A stretch of 64,000 nucleotides of DNA, taken from contig NC_092859.1 of assembly GCF_032062135.1 (NCBI RefSeq), positions 63,770,570 to 63,834,569 on the forward strand, given 5' to 3'. Below, piece after piece: positions 23,586 through 36,445 of this stretch (position 1 is the stretch's first letter; each line of letters starts with the position of its first letter). The notes below the pieces were generated by a model. The model made no database searches. It was not told the origin of the DNA and saw only the letters and a program-made list of their open reading frames with translations. Source of the DNA: Pyxicephalus adspersus (Eukaryota > Chordata > Amphibia > Anura > Pyxicephalidae). Both the position numbers and the translations under genes were made by a program.

Positions 23586-26240
23586 TGGGGATAAAAATAG
23601 GCGAATCTACTAAACACCATCAAAACGCACTGCCCTGTTACACATTACTGCCCACTTCTAACACTTGAACCCCAATTTCTCTGGAATGGGAGGGTAGAAA
23701 ACTAAAGAATGTGTGGGGAACATCTGTGGATAACACCCCCTAAAATTTTATCACTACGGTTTTATTAGAACATAAAAAACTCTGCCCATCAAAACGAAAT
23801 TTGGGTACTGGAAGTCATGTGTAACAGTAAAGTGTGTTTTGATGGGCAGAGTTTCTTTATATTGTAATGTTGTGGTGATAAAAGTTTAGGGGTCTTAGCC
23901 ACAAGTGCCCCCCACTTGCACCTTGAAATTAGGGTTTAAGTTAGGGAAGAGGACGGTTTGATGGGCAGAGTTTTTTTATGTTCCAATATTAATTACTATA
24001 GTGAGAAAATGTCACTGCCTTAAACAGTTCACAATGGCTCAAAATTGATATGATTGAGAAACAGTTGGGCCAAATTAAAGTTGACAAAGCACCAGGACCT
24101 TATGAATTACATTCATCTGTTCTCAAAGAGCTTAGCTCCGTTATTTCAAAGCCAATATTTCTAGAATATTAGAAGAGATTTTTAGAGACTCAATAATCAC
24201 TGGCATGTTACCAATGGATTGGCGTAAGGCCAATGTGGTTGCTATCTTCAAAAAGGGAGCAAAGTCGTTACCAGGTAACTACAGACGGGTTAGTTAGTTT
24301 ATTGTCCATAGTTGGAAAGGTTTTAGAGATTTTAGTAAGAAACCGCATAGAAGAGTTTCTGCTAGAAAATAATATTATAAGTGATGGTTAGCATGGCTAC
24401 GAGAAAGCCGAAGTTGTCAAACAAATTTACTCTCTTTTTATGAGGAAATAATTAAACCGGTACACCATGGAATAGCAGTGGATTTAGTGTATTTGGACTT
24501 TGCTAAAGCATTTGACACAGTACCCTAAAGACAGTTATTATGCAAGTTAGAGTCAATAGGTTTAGAAAAGTCAAGCTGTAAATGGATAGAGAACTGGCTT
24601 AAAGGCTGCATCCAGAGAGTAGTGATAATTAATTCATCCTCTGGATGGTCTAAGGTATTAGTGGTGTACCAGTGTTGGGACCTTTACTGTTTAACATCTT
24701 TATAAATGATATAGAGTTTTGCATTAAAAGTACAATTTCTGTGTTTGCAGATGACACTAAACTATGTAATTGAATTATGTCCATATAGGATGTCTATAAA
24801 CTACAAGCAGACCTTGATGTACTGTTTGATTGGGCGGCCAAGTGTCAAAAGACATTTAATATAGATAAATGTAAATGTATGCACTTGGGAGCTAACATGT
24901 ATACTTCATACTGCCTAGGGAGAATACAGTGGGGGGGATCAGAAATGGAAAAGGATCTGGGGGTTCTGGTAGATCAAAGACTTAATAACAGCATGCAATG
25001 CCAAGCTGCAGTATCAAAAGCTAGCAAAATACTTTCTTGAATCAAGAGGATTGGACTGCATAGATGGAGATATAATCCTGCCCCTGTACAAAGCATTGGT
25101 CAGACCACATCTGGAATATGGAGCTCAGCTATTAGAAGAGATTAGCTGAACTGAATCTATTCTCCTTTGAGAAATGATGTTTAAGGGGGGATATGATCAC
25201 CCTGTATAAATATATAAATGGTCCATATAAAGGACTCTCTTCCCAATTATTCACTTTTATAGATTATAACAAAGAACAAGAGGGCAGTCTTTGCGTATGT
25301 AGGAAAAGAAGTTTAAGTTCCGGATAAGAAAGGCATTCTTCACTGTAAGGTCTGTGAAAATGTGGAATGGGCTCCCTCAGGAAGTAATTTCAGCAACTAC
25401 TATAGATTGCTAAAAAGCTGAATGTTTTTCTATAAGCACAGAATATAGCTGGGTATTAATGCTTTAAAGTAAAAACAACATAGACTGTTGATCCAGGGAA
25501 CATCCCATTGCCTCATGGAATCAGGAAGGATTTTTTTCCACTGTTGGAGCAATTGTACCAGGGTTTTTTGTTTGCCTTCCTCTGGACCAACTATGTCCAT
25601 ATGGTTTTATATTTGGGATATTTTTATTTCCCTAGTGGTTGAACTAGATGGATGTATGTCTTTTTTCAACTTGATCTACTATGTAACTCTATAATGATGC
25701 CATGCTAAAAAGTTTTTAGGTGGGAGGGTGGTGGTTATACATCTGTTCCCCACTTGCACCTACATTTTTGGTTTCCTGCACCTCCCCATTGCAAATAAAT
25801 TGGGATTCGAAGAACAGCAGCAGAAAGGGTAGCATAGTATCATTAATACAATTATAGTTTTGTGAAAGGTAGGTAAAAATGTTGGGGCCCCACCCCCAAT
25901 GCTCCTTGCTATGTAATTGGCCCCGGAAGTCCTTTGTTTGCATTTTCAATTTTGGGCTGCTTGGTTAAACTGCAACCCAAATGTTCAATTTCCACAAGTT
26001 TTTAAACTTGTGATCCCCGTATCTTGAAATTCTTTAAAGAAATTGTGGTAGCTATGAGAGTACTCTGTGTTGCCTAAAATTTTCAAGTCATTGCAAACAA
26101 CAGTTTAGGGGATCTGAAAGATTGAACACAGTGAGCTGTTAGGCTGCAGAATCTGAAAAGCAGACTTTACACAGACATTGTGCTTTCACACTGTGGGTGG
26201 ATAAATTTCACAGGGAGTTTTTATTTTGCCCATAGAATAT
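23586..26240. repeat. Foldback-family repeat, copy 1 (split by a LINE)
   Basis: The parts at about 23586-23989 and 25694-26240 match, in order, the middle and right arm of the foldback element at 34990-36500. Shared phrases include GATGGGCAGAGTTT, TGTTATCC, AATTGGGGTTCAA, TGGCCCCGG and AACCCAAATGTTCAATTTCC. Between them sits a CR1-like LINE. The left arm is not seen before 23586. Limits are approximate. Confidence 0.7.
23990..25693 (+). pseudogene. CR1-like LINE relic (RT and 3' tail)
   Basis: Translating across stops gives the RT blocks of the CR1 group in order: KAPGP (about 24090), VISKP, WRKANVV-like wording, LDFAKAFDTV (about 24495), SIGLEKSSCKWIENWLKG, a [15 protein letters not shown] stretch, FADDTKLC (about 24750), KDLGVLVDQRLN (about 24950) and LVRPHLEYG (about 25095). 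The final part encodes the frog/reptile-type tail with ESGRIFF and ELDGCMSFFNL, and ends in a TATGTAACT-type terminus, as CR1-like elements do. It is 5'-truncated, lacks the endonuclease and has many stops. It sits inside the foldback repeat, so it inserted later. Confidence 0.85.
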
Positions 26241-26941
26241 GGGCAGTGATGGGAGGGGGGCACTCTCTGTACTACCTCCATCTGCTATCACATGCATGAT
26301 GCTCCTAAAGCAACACCACATTTTACCATTATATAAAGGGTGACCTTCTCCTTTTATATAATAGAAAAATGTTTTGTTTTTTGTTTTTTAAATTGTGGGG
26401 GTAAAGACTGCAGGGTAAATCTGCAGCCTCCTGGGATATTTGTGTCACATATTCAGGGTGGCTGTGGGCTGCTTCTATTGGGCATAATGTAAATAAAGTG
26501 CTCAACTTAAGGCATGCCCAATGAGATCAGTTCTTGATGAAACGGTGAGTATCGGCAGTGGACAGATCAAGCAAATTTTTTGCCAATGGCCATTAAAAAT
26601 AACTTCTTTAATTTTCGCAAGGTGTAGTGATTCCCATTTTCTTCAAAAAAGGCTTAGCTATGCTAACAAATCCTTGGTCTCATTGCTACGGAAGATGGAA
26701 AAAACATCTACTTTCTTGATGAAGTAGGTTTTAACATCTCAATGAGAACCAAAAGGGGGGGACCTCCTATTGGGCAAAGGGCGGTGCATGTTGTGTCTAG
26801 AGTGCATTCCAGAAATTATTCAAATTGTTGTGTGAGGAATAAAAATGGGACCCTCCACTTTAACCACCTAGCCGGTATGCCCATACGAAGGTCGGGCAAA
26901 AAAAAATGGCTAGGATGGTTAACCCCGTAATTTTATCACAG

Positions 26942-26993
26942 CCTTACCTCCATGGTCCCGCTGTGCACATCCAGCGGGACCATGGAGGTAAGG
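26942..26993. repeat. Perfect 22-bp hairpin
   Basis: The arms at 26942-26963 and 26972-26993 are exact reverse complements (the left arm begins CCTTACCTCC), with an 8-nt loop. It is part of the piggyBac-like MITE. Confidence 0.9.
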
Positions 26994-27409
26994 ATTCCAG
27001 CGTCGTCTTCCTATTCCAGCGTCGTCCTCCGTCCAGCATCGTCCGTCAATCTCCCTCTCCAGCGTCGGGTGCCAGCGGGACCGGTAAGATGCCTGCCGAT
27101 ATCTTGTGTTCCGCTGCCCGGCATCTTGCGTTCCGCCGCCCGGCCGGCTGAACACAAGATCCCGGCCGGCTGAACACAAGATACCGGCCGGCATCTTACC
27201 TGGTCCCGCTGATGGTCCACGTCCGTCTTCGTCCAGCGCCGGATGATCTCTGAAGGGAGAAGCCGTCCGGCGGAGAAAAAAAACGGAAGGCTCCTCCCTG
27301 CGTGTGTGATGACGTCGGCGCGTGTGCGGGAAATTCAAATAGAAACTCATTCATTCATTTTGTATTGGATTCAATACAAACTCCTGTATTCAATCCAATA
27401 CAAAATAAT

Positions 27410-27924
27410 NNNNNNNNNNNNNNNNNNNNNNNNNNNNNNNNNNNNNNNNNNNNNNNNNNNNNNNNNNNNNNNNNNNNNNNNNNNNNNNNNNNNNNNNNNN
27501 NNNNNNNNNNNNNNNNNNNNNNNNNNNNNNNNNNNNNNNNNNNNNNNNNNNNNNNNNNNNNNNNNNNNNNNNNNNNNNNNNNNNNNNNNNNNNNNNNNNN
27601 NNNNNNNNNNNNNNNNNNNNNNNNNNNNNNNNNNNNNNNNNNNNNNNNNNNNNNNNNNNNNNNNNNNNNNNNNNNNNNNNNNNNNNNNNNNNNNNNNNNN
27701 NNNNNNNNNNNNNNNNNNNNNNNNNNNNNNNNNNNNNNNNNNNNNNNNNNNNNNNNNNNNNNNNNNNNNNNNNNNNNNNNNNNNNNNNNNNNNNNNNNNN
27801 NNNNNNNNNNNNNNNNNNNNNNNNNNNNNNNNNNNNNNNNNNNNNNNNNNNNNNNNNNNNNNNNNNNNNNNNNNNNNNNNNNNNNNNNNNNNNNNNNNNN
27901 NNNNNNNNNNNNNNNNNNNNNNNN
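27410..27924. other. Assembly gap (N run, 515)
   Basis: All bases are N. It lies in the AT-rich, palindrome-prone part of a piggyBac-like MITE. Confidence 0.99.
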
Positions 27925-28299
27925 TATTCATATTATCTACTAGAACCCCTGTTCGGACATATTTCTGTAAGTTACAGGTCTACAATTTAAAAAAAAAAAT
28001 TTCATGAAAAACAGTGGATCACTTTTGGTACAGAAATCTAGACCTCAGTGTAACGCTCAGGTGGTTAAGGCACAAGCAATTAATCGAGAAGCATTCCTCA
28101 ATTTTATTGATGAGGTTTTGAATGTTTTTAGTGAAAAGAGTGTTTAGCATGCCATCCTAATAATGGATAATGTCCCCTTTCAAAATCTAGCCAGAGCATG
28201 GTTGAAAGTAAGGGACACAAACTATTATTTTTACCACCATACTCTCCATTTCTTAATCCTGTTGAAAACAAGTAGTAAGAAGAAATAAGGTCATTTATT

Positions 28300-28975
28300 C
28301 GGGTGCTTTTTTTTAGAAAGCTTTAATAGTGTATTTTTAACAATAAGCGAGCAGGATTGCTCAAATTATTATACAAAATGTTTAGCTTTTTGCTTAAATA
28401 CTTAGGAGGAGGAAGCATTAATGAATAATAAATCATTTAATTAATTATTACATATTTTTGTTTGTTTCTTTAGAAAAACTTTTATGGTTATAATAAAAAA
28501 TATTGTTATGTTTATTTTTTAATAAATGTATTAATTTATGAATAATTAGGGGGTCTACATTTTTTGTGAAGTTTGGTTGCAAAAGTGTGAAGTTTTAATG
28601 CAAATGTGTGAAGATAAAATGAGAAATCCTTTAATATGCTATTTTATTTTTCAAGTTAATTGAAGGAAGGCAACATTATTAAACCACAGAACTACTGGCT
28701 GGGAAGCTGACGGTCTACTGTATTGGCCAGTTTAAACAGAGGACAAAAAATGAAAACAATATATTTTTATTTTATTTATTGTTTTTATTAAGTGGTTGAA
28801 AAAGTAGTGGCATAGCATGCATAAAAATCAGGAACATGAACTTTGCCAGTTTAAAAATATAAACCACATTCTTTGGTAGTTTTAAAACAAAAACAAAGCT
28901 TAACTACATGAACGAAAACAAAAGCTGTAAAACCTAAAACAGTTTTTTATAGTAATCGTGGAATATATTTGCAGA
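28300..28975. other. AT-rich sequence between two transposon relics
   Basis: No ORF is recognised. The stretch around 28550-28615 has a short tandem 'TGTGAAG' phrase (three times) that may belong to the 3' end of the Tc1-type element. The right part is probably the 3' untranslated end of the hAT element. Confidence 0.35.
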
Positions 28976-28979
28976 GTAG

Positions 28980-30778
28980 AAAAGCTGTTAAATGTGATCC
29001 AAAACTAACTCAATGTAGTGCTGTTCTAAGAAACAGAATTGCTTCTGCCAGATCCTTTTTCAAAGAAGCTTTTAAATCTGACTTTATTATTTTTAAAGCT
29101 GAAAATAGTCTTTTAACTCTGGGGTGGGTGGCATTGCTGTTACGGTTCTAGCCACATCACTAATATTCTCGGGATAAATAAGGGTGGCTTTTTCTACAAT
29201 GAGTTATGATGAGCGATCATACTTTTCTACTTCTTTTAATTCTTTAAAAAACTCCTGCTGGAATCTCTTTATTTGGACATTTTCTTGTTGTTCATCTTTC
29301 ACGCATATGCAATGTCGCTTTACTGTTGAAAGTTCCATTTTGTCCCAGTAGGAATCAAAGTCTAATTCTTCATTTTAAGAGGATGATCCTAAGTTACCAG
29401 TGCTTATAGCTTTATCCAGTGTTGGTGTTTCTGGTAGTAATCCCTTCATGTGAACTGCTACATCATAGAGGGCCTTTTTTGCAGTATCAGTCTGGTAATC
29501 ACTCAACAAAATTCTTCTCATTGGATCAACATTTATAGCAGCAAATAAGATTTGATTATCCAGTAAGAGATTCTCTCTTTTCTTCATTGAAGATACAAGG
29601 CCATCAGCTATTAAACCTCCACTTTGTTCAGGCAATATATCAAGCTCTTCCATTTCAAGAAGAATTTACCAGGTGTTAAATCTTCAGGTTGCAAATTCTT
29701 GGTGACAGTAGAAGGTTTAGAATGTAGTGTCCACTGGCTTTCAGTTAATAAAACATTTTCATTGTCCAGTTCTTCAAGAAAGTCTTTTAGTTCAAGCAAA
29801 CGCTTTACCATCAAATAAGTTCTTCCCCAGCGTGTGTTTGATCAAAAATGACTCCTTTTCCTCCAAGTCTTTTCAAAATGGCATCTGTTTTAAGGGCCCT
29901 TGTAAGAACAACACAACGCATATGTTGAATAGTAGTATGCTTAGATGCTTCTTCAACAATGTTATCCAAAATGTCACTTCTCTTCGCTTTCACTTTCTCC
30001 ATTACTTGCAGAACTGTCTTCCTTTAATACCTGTCTGTCACTATCTACATCTACTTTATTCATTTTCTCAATTGTGCTCAAAATATTAGAAGCATTATCT
30101 GTCACAATACATAGAATATGTTCCTTTTTCATTTCAAATTCTTCTAGAACATCCTCCACTAACTTCTGAAGGTTCGAGTTATTGTTTTATTGTTTTCATC
30201 AACAAATCTAACATTAATAGCAAAATAATTGACTCTGTGACGTGTGCATGCATCCATTTTTATAAAGACAAAATGTCCCTTCAGACCTTTTCGTAGTTCT
30301 TCCTTTTTACATTTGGTCTCTTCAATTTTAGGATTCCTTATACTTTCTCTTTCCAGAGAAACACCAAGTTTTTTAGCCATTTTTCCATTTAGGCCTAAAA
30401 AGGCTGGCTGTGAACACTATTCTTTACTATCATTTTAATATTGTGGTTTTTGAATTTTTTTGGTGTCATTGGTATAGTAACTTTGTCAGATTTAAAGAAT
30501 CTTCTTAGTTGTGTTTGGTCTCCAGTAGATTTCGGAACATTTTTTATCCCAGAAGTAGCTGGAATATTTTCATTGATATCTTTTTCATTCATAACTTCTA
30601 ACACTTTAGGATAAAAACGCTGCAAGTGTCTTTTCAGACCTGATGCTCTTGTAGGTTCATTTTTGTTAGACCCACTGAAACTGCTAATTTTTGCATCACA
30701 TTGTTTTTCACAATTATCTTCAAGAATAAATCGGAACACGTAATGCAATTGCCATTGTGAATGAGGTGCCGCTTTCAC
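28980..30778 (-). pseudogene. hAT-family transposase relic
   Basis: Minus-strand frames read in order. An N-terminal BED-type zinc-finger region (30778-30395) has CEKQCDAKISSF and TRASGLKRHLQRF. A catalytic-core part has IKMDACTRHRVNYFAI (about 30280) and CIVTDNASNIL (about 30110), then IQHMRCVV. A helical insertion domain covers roughly 30000-29380. A C-terminal hATC dimerisation segment around 29130-28990 has KRLFSALKIIKSDLKASL. This order (BED, DDE core, hATC) is diagnostic of hAT transposases. At least five frames are needed, and stops occur throughout. The related terminal repeat is seen at about 31797. Confidence 0.85.
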
Positions 30779-30829
30779 TAAAATATAAATATAAATTTTG
30801 TTATACTAACCAGCATATTCTTTGATTTC

Positions 30830-31140
30830 AATACAAACATACACATAGTCTTGCACCATTGCAAACATACATACAACATGGCACTATACACACAAATAAG
30901 CTGTAGCCTTGCACTAAACTTAGATATAATTTGTCCTATACAGAGAAACATGCACAAACATATATATACTATACACACAACACAGAGCCCTACATTTTAC
31001 TCAGAAACATACACACAATATGCACTATACACAAACATTCATACATTTCTGAACCATACACACAAACATATACATAGCCCTGCAGTTTTATCCAGAAACA
31101 TGCACACAACCTTTCATCATAATACACACAAGCAGCTATG
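30830..31140. repeat. Degenerate minisatellite
   Basis: Imperfect units of roughly 60-70 bp share 'AGAAACATGCACA', 'ACTATACACACAA' and 'GCCCTGCA/GCCCTACA'-type phrases. It lies upstream of the hAT coding start, inside the presumed hAT element. Confidence 0.6.
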
Positions 31141-31699
31141 CAGTATTAAAATAAACAACACTCTTACAGTTGAATCCAAAAAGCTGTTCCTCCAAGTTCT
31201 TCTAAGTTCTTTTAGCAGACTGAGGAAGTTGGGCAGACGCTCCTGCCTTTATCTTTGTTTGCTGATATTCTGCTGAAGACCGGGCAGCAGGAGGCTCCAG
31301 GGCCAGGGGGCCACTTAACTTACTTCCTAGTATTAGGTGGTGTGCAAAATGATGTTAAAGTTCAGCCCTGGAAGGGAGCATATATGGAGAGTGCAAACAG
31401 GACACCTGAACACACAGCAGGCCATAACACTCACCTACATCTATATCATTACACTTGTTTACACTCAAATGAACTTGTTAAACACATTATATCTGAAATA
31501 AAATGAAAACACTTTTTGTAATGTACATAATCCAGATTTCAATAATATGAACGTCTGGTTGTATAAAAGCTCAGCTAAACTTCACACTAGTAGAAATACA
31601 ACTATGCACTGGGCTTTATTCCTACGTCCGTGAAGTACTTAGTTATGACTATTGTTTTTGAAAAAGGACATTTGAATCTGGTGTATTTTTTTATTATAA

Positions 31700-31797
31700 T
31701 TTAATTTTATCAGGAGTCATATTTTTATCGACTCCGAACCCAGGTACCAAAAGTTGTCTAGAAACTCCTCGACCCTAACTCCGATTCCATAGCCCTG
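31700..31797 (-). mobile_element. hAT terminal repeat region
   Basis: Read on the minus strand the end begins CAGGGCTATGGAATCGGAGT, a familiar kind of hAT end (CAGGG...). It is followed by GAGTCGATAAAAATATGACT-like sequence. It is about 1 kb upstream of the hAT coding start and in the right orientation. The opposite terminus was not found. Confidence 0.6.
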
Positions 31798-34577
31798 GTT
31801 TAGACTATATTCCATGTTGTTGGAATCACTTGACTTGAACTATAGAGACGTGCGCTGCCTTCTTGTTCAAATACAAATATTTTCAATGTTTTAATGTTGC
31901 CTCAAAGAGCCATTCTTCTCTTCAATGTATATGTTTTAGCCTGTGTAGTTTTCAAAATATTGTCTCGTTTGTATAATGGCAAGCCGTTACAGCAGGTATG
32001 ATGTTTATCCTCTGTTTTGTCTCATAATTGACAGGTTGTTGGATTTGAAAGCAATAACTTAATACCAGATGGAAACAGGAAAACGGTCTGAAATACAATG
32101 GCTTTTTTAAATGAGATGAATATTTTAGATGCTAGCTTAATTGGAAATCAGGTATAACTAATGGTGACTTCAGTTTTTAACTAATGGCATAATAAGGGCA
32201 GGTAAAGAAGTATGACAAAGCTTTGTAATATCATTAGCAACATTTTTACTCTACATAAAATCTTAGGGTTCACAATAAAGCCAACCCATAGTGCATTGGA
32301 GGCCAACCTTTTTGGACTGGAGGACCACTACATTTACCAACTCCGGACTACGCATGCACAGGGAGCCGGGTGTCACTCAAGGGGGAAAAACTTCCCTCAT
32401 AGTGATGTCATAATGCCAGAACCCGCCCACTCCCATTGAAGGCAAGGCACTCAAGGCACATTGGGAAGGTTGTCCGGGTAAAGAACAATCCTTACATAGG
32501 GGAGAATAATGCCCCTCTTTACAGATAGCTAAAAAAATAAAGAAAATCTTAAGTAGACAGAAATTTTTAATTTCTCTAGGAACCTCTAACAACCTCTAGA
32601 TGAATGATAAAAGAATATATAGTTATCTTAAACACAAATCAAAAATAAATAAAAAGGTAGTAGAGGAAGTATATGAAGACTGCACATGTCTATAGAAATC
32701 CGTTTAGCATGGTACCTATATATTTAACTGGAGAATTCAAGGCTGGCAACTTTACTCTGAACCCAAACCATATTGAGGAACACTATATATGCCTATTTTG
32801 GTATACTGACATTAAAAGTCAATAAAAACCTAACATCTATTTTATATTTTGTTTGCCATCAAGTCTAACAATATATGGTTTTCCTAAACAAATTGTTTTG
32901 AATGAATCGGTTGCAAAGAGATTGTACAACTAACAGCACTGTTGTAATTTGACATTGGTAAGTTGTGCATTATTAACAGCATTGTCAGTCTTTCATGTGT
33001 GCTCATTCAGATGGCTGCCAGGCTGCCTATCCAGTAGTCCTGATGGTGAGCGTCCACCAGCCAAGTAAAGCAGTGCATACAGTGGGCTGACAACACTGCT
33101 GCAGATTTTCAGTTTTAGGTTGTCAGCCTGAAACACTAAATGCTGTTACTGGCAGAATCTAAAAAGTTTTGTTTACATGCACTTTTGAAGAATCTCTTTT
33201 TAGGATATTTTTTTCATGGTTCTATTTCAGTGGAAAAGCTGGGCCTCTTCTGTATATTTTGTTTAAACTCAACAGTTTGTAGTAGTCAATTCATAAACAA
33301 ATTACCTGTCACCGTTGCCTCTTTTGTTTAACAAGCATCACATAAAATTTATTTATTTTTTTAAGTTACAGAATTCCTGATTTAAGGCACGGATTAAACT
33401 TAAATCTTTTATTGCTATAATCATTTGTACTTTTGTATTTTTTTTTCTTTTGGTAGCTTTGTTTTGACAGATGCAGCATTTAATAATTACATCCATCATA
33501 ATATAAATAGATTTAAGCCTTACACAGGAAGGAAGGGAGGAAGGCTTAAGTGTTCTTATTCATCTAAAAATAGCTATTTCATTTATATTGTCATGACGGA
33601 ACATCAAGGGTTTTGCTTGCCAACCAACAAAAGCTTGTTTTCAATATGTTGAATGTTGGTTTAGCTTTGACCTTTTTAGTTTCACTTTTGTAGTGCTTTG
33701 AAGTGTACATATCTTCTGGCTTACCATACACTTTCTCAACAAGTGGAGCAGAGCAGGGTGTTTAGGGTCATAAAAGGTTGGTTTTTATTTACTTATTTAC
33801 TATGAGCCTTATTTTAGCAAAAAAAAAATCTGTAATCTTGTCTACCCCAGTCCTAGAGATATTACAAGCCGCTTTTTTCCCTATGTACTGGTGAAAGCGG
33901 TCAGAATGAAAATAAGGATGCTCTAATGCCAAATTCTAGAAGCTCCATGGCTGCCCTCCTTTACTTGTTGTTTGCCCTGGGGCATCTTTTGGGTTCCAGT
34001 GTCATTCACCCACTTCCTCTAGACCCAGGGCGTTAAGGACATGAACCTTGGCCACATGTCAAGCCATCTTGGGCTCAAAAGACTGATCTGCCGAATCTAG
34101 ATTTGAGCTTTAAAATAACTTTATATAGCTACCAATCGGGAAGTTGGAAAAACAAAAAATGTTTCAGAAAATGTATATATTTCAGTATCTGGCTGGAAAT
34201 ATATAAATATATATATATATTTATATTTATTCTACTGTGCAGTATATGACCATTGGTATTGTTCTTTCTTTTGGATATTTCATTTCATTCTAGTGACAAT
34301 GATGATACACATAATATAATGATGTGTAACATGCAGTGTCAAGCTCTTACTCAAGTGTACAATGTATTTGTTGTTTAGACCTCCCCTAGATTAATGATGT
34401 AGCACATTGTCAGTTATACTGCTGCAAATTTGAATAAATGGCATTCTGAAAAAACTTTTGCTCATCTTTGGAGACAGGCTTTGCAGTTTTGTTAGTACAA
34501 ACCACTTTGCCATCCTGGTTCATTTCTGCCTGGATTTATATGTCTAAAAATGGTACATTTTACAGTATGATAGTATG
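31798..34577. other. Intronic sequence without recognised genes
   Basis: Mostly AT-rich and unique-looking. The segment 32285-32480 has 'GGAGGCCAACCTTTTTGG' and may be part of an old hAT MITE, but no second end was found. Small ORFs here show no family resemblance. Confidence 0.4.
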
Positions 34578-34740
34578 CAGTGTTCTCCCCAGAAATTTTG
34601 TTCAGCCGGGTGCTGGGAAACTGTAGCCGGGTGGTAAAATAGTGGGTGGGGCTGGACACAGGAAAAATTTGCTCCTTGTTATTTATGCCATAGGTAACCA
34701 GTAACCCCTGCTATTGTGTCTGTGTGGTTCAGTGTGTGAT
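34578..34740 (+). mobile_element. hAT-like MITE fragment, copy 2
   Basis: It starts CAGTGTTCTCCCCAGAAATT, then AGCCGGGTG, GTGGGTGGGGC and 'TTATGCCATAGGTAACCAGT', matching 1950-1815 on the minus strand. The other end is unclear. Confidence 0.6.
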
Positions 34741-34989
34741 CAATGTGAGGTGATAACTGCTAGGCACCTGGGATTAGTAACAGGTGGTAAGTGCTGTGTT
34801 TTTTTAGGCCTAGCAGTTTTTCAAGCAGCAGTGGTTCCTGGCAAGAGGTAAGTGAGGGGTAATCACAGCGAATGCAACCTTGCTGACAATGTGAATTCAG
34901 CCTGACTTCAGATGTCACCTCCTAGCGCTATACCTAGGTAACACAAAGAGCATCCATGCATGTGATCACAGATGGGGGTAGGACAGCCA

Positions 34990-36414
34990 GTGCCCTCCTC
35001 ATCACTGCTAAAAACAAAAACTTCCTGTGAAATGTATCCACCCGCAGTATGATAGCTGTGTGTGTAAAGTCTGCTTGTCAGATTTTGCAGCCAAACAACT
35101 CATTGTGATAAATCCTTTGGATCTCCTAAATTGTTGGTTGTAATTACCTAAAATTTTTACAGTACACAGGGGACTCTCATAGCTACTAATAAGCAACATT
35201 TCTTTTTTTAATTTCAAGAATTTCCAAAAATGGGGATCACGAGTTTAAAAACTTGTGGAAATTGAACATTTGGGTTGCTGTTTTATAAGAACGTGCACCT
35301 AGGAACCCAAAATTGAAAATGCAAATGTAGGACCCCTGGGGCCACTTACATAGCAAGAAGCATTGGGGTGGGGCCCCTAAATATTTTACCTACCTTTCAC
35401 CAAGATATAACTGTAATACTATGCTGCCCTTTCTGCTTCTGTTCTTTGAATCCCAGTTTATCTGGAATGGGGAGGTGCAGGAAACTGAAAATGTAGGTGC
35501 AAGTGGGGTACAGATCTATACACTCCAAAAATTTCACTAGCATGGCATCATTAGAACATAAAAACCTCTGCCCATCAAACTGTCTGCTTCCCTACCTTGA
35601 ACCCCAACTTCCCTAGAACAGAGAGGTGCAGGTAAACAGAATTATAGGTGAAAGTGGGGGACACCTGTGGCTTACACCCCCAAACATTCATCTCTATGGC
35701 ATCATTACATAAAGTCTTCCCATCAAAACACGCTGCCCGGTTACCCATGACTTACCCTACCAGTACCTAAACCCCAATTTCCTTTTGATGGACAGAGTTT
35801 ATGTTCTAATGATGCCATGCTAGTGAAATTTTGATGCCATTGTGATAAAACTTTAGGGGGTGTTATCCACAGATGTTCCCAACACATTTTTAGTTTTCTA
35901 CACCTCCCCATTGGGGTCAAGTGTTAGAAATGGGCAGTAATGTGTAACAAGGCAGTGCGTTTGCCATAGTAATGACATTTTATTGTGGGGGGGGGGGGGG
36001 GGTCGGGTTATGAAAAGGTGTGCCCCACCATTCTAGGGAAATTGGGGTTCAAAGAAGAGAAGCAGACAGGGTAACATAGTATGAAAGAGTTAGATTTGTG
36101 AGAGATAAGTATAAATTTAGGGGCCATTTCACAATGCACCTTTCTATGTAAGTGGCCCCGGGGGTCCCCAATTTGCATTTTTTATTTAGGAGTCCAAGGC
36201 GCACTTGCTTTTAATACTGCAACCCCAATGTTGTATTTTCACAAGATTTTACAATTCTGATCCCCATATCATGAAATTTGTAAAAGCTGGTGTGCAGAAA
36301 TTGTTATAAAAGTTTCCTGTGCACCCTGAAAATTACAAGTCATTATGACATACGGTTTAGGGGATATGAAGGTTTATACACAGAGAGCTGTAAGGATGAG
36401 GAATGTGTCATGCA

Positions 36415-36445
<31 letters not shown>

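Larger units (their letters stand above)
26864..28064. mobile_element. piggyBac-like MITE, TTAA-flanked
   Basis: TTAA borders both ends (26860-26863 and 28065-28068), the signature target of piggyBac. The ends are inverted: CCACCTAGC on the left and GCTCAGGTGG on the right. The interior is GC-rich with nested hairpins, then AT-rich with the phrase 'GGGAAATTCAAAT' and repeated 'ATACAAA' that also occur in the copy at 61208. No transposase is visible, but 515 bases are missing. It interrupts the Tc1-type transposase. Confidence 0.8.
26521..28290 (+). pseudogene. Tc1/mariner-IS630 transposase relic (split)
   Basis: A DDE transposase gene cut in two by the piggyBac-like element at 26864-28064. 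The left part has FLDEVGFNISMRTKRG (about 26703), holding the first catalytic Asp, then IGQRA. The right part begins after 28068 with INREAFLNFIDEVL, then LIMDNVPFQ (second Asp, 28163-28171), and, after a one-base frame change, FLPPYSPFLNPVEN (about 28228-28269), holding the final Glu. MDN and LPPYSPxLNPxE are the classic motifs of the DDE_3/Tc1-IS630 family. The spacing from the second Asp to the Glu is about 32-33 residues. A TAG stop lies just before the second motif. It is inactive. Confidence 0.8.

Noticed and set aside
27243..27350. GC-rich region read as a CpG-island promoter of a gene
   Set aside because: It is the interior of a piggyBac-like MITE; the same kind of interior recurs at 61208-62943.
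28980..30778. A domesticated hAT-derived host gene
   Set aside because: At least five frames and several stops break the BED-core-hATC order, so no single long protein can be made.
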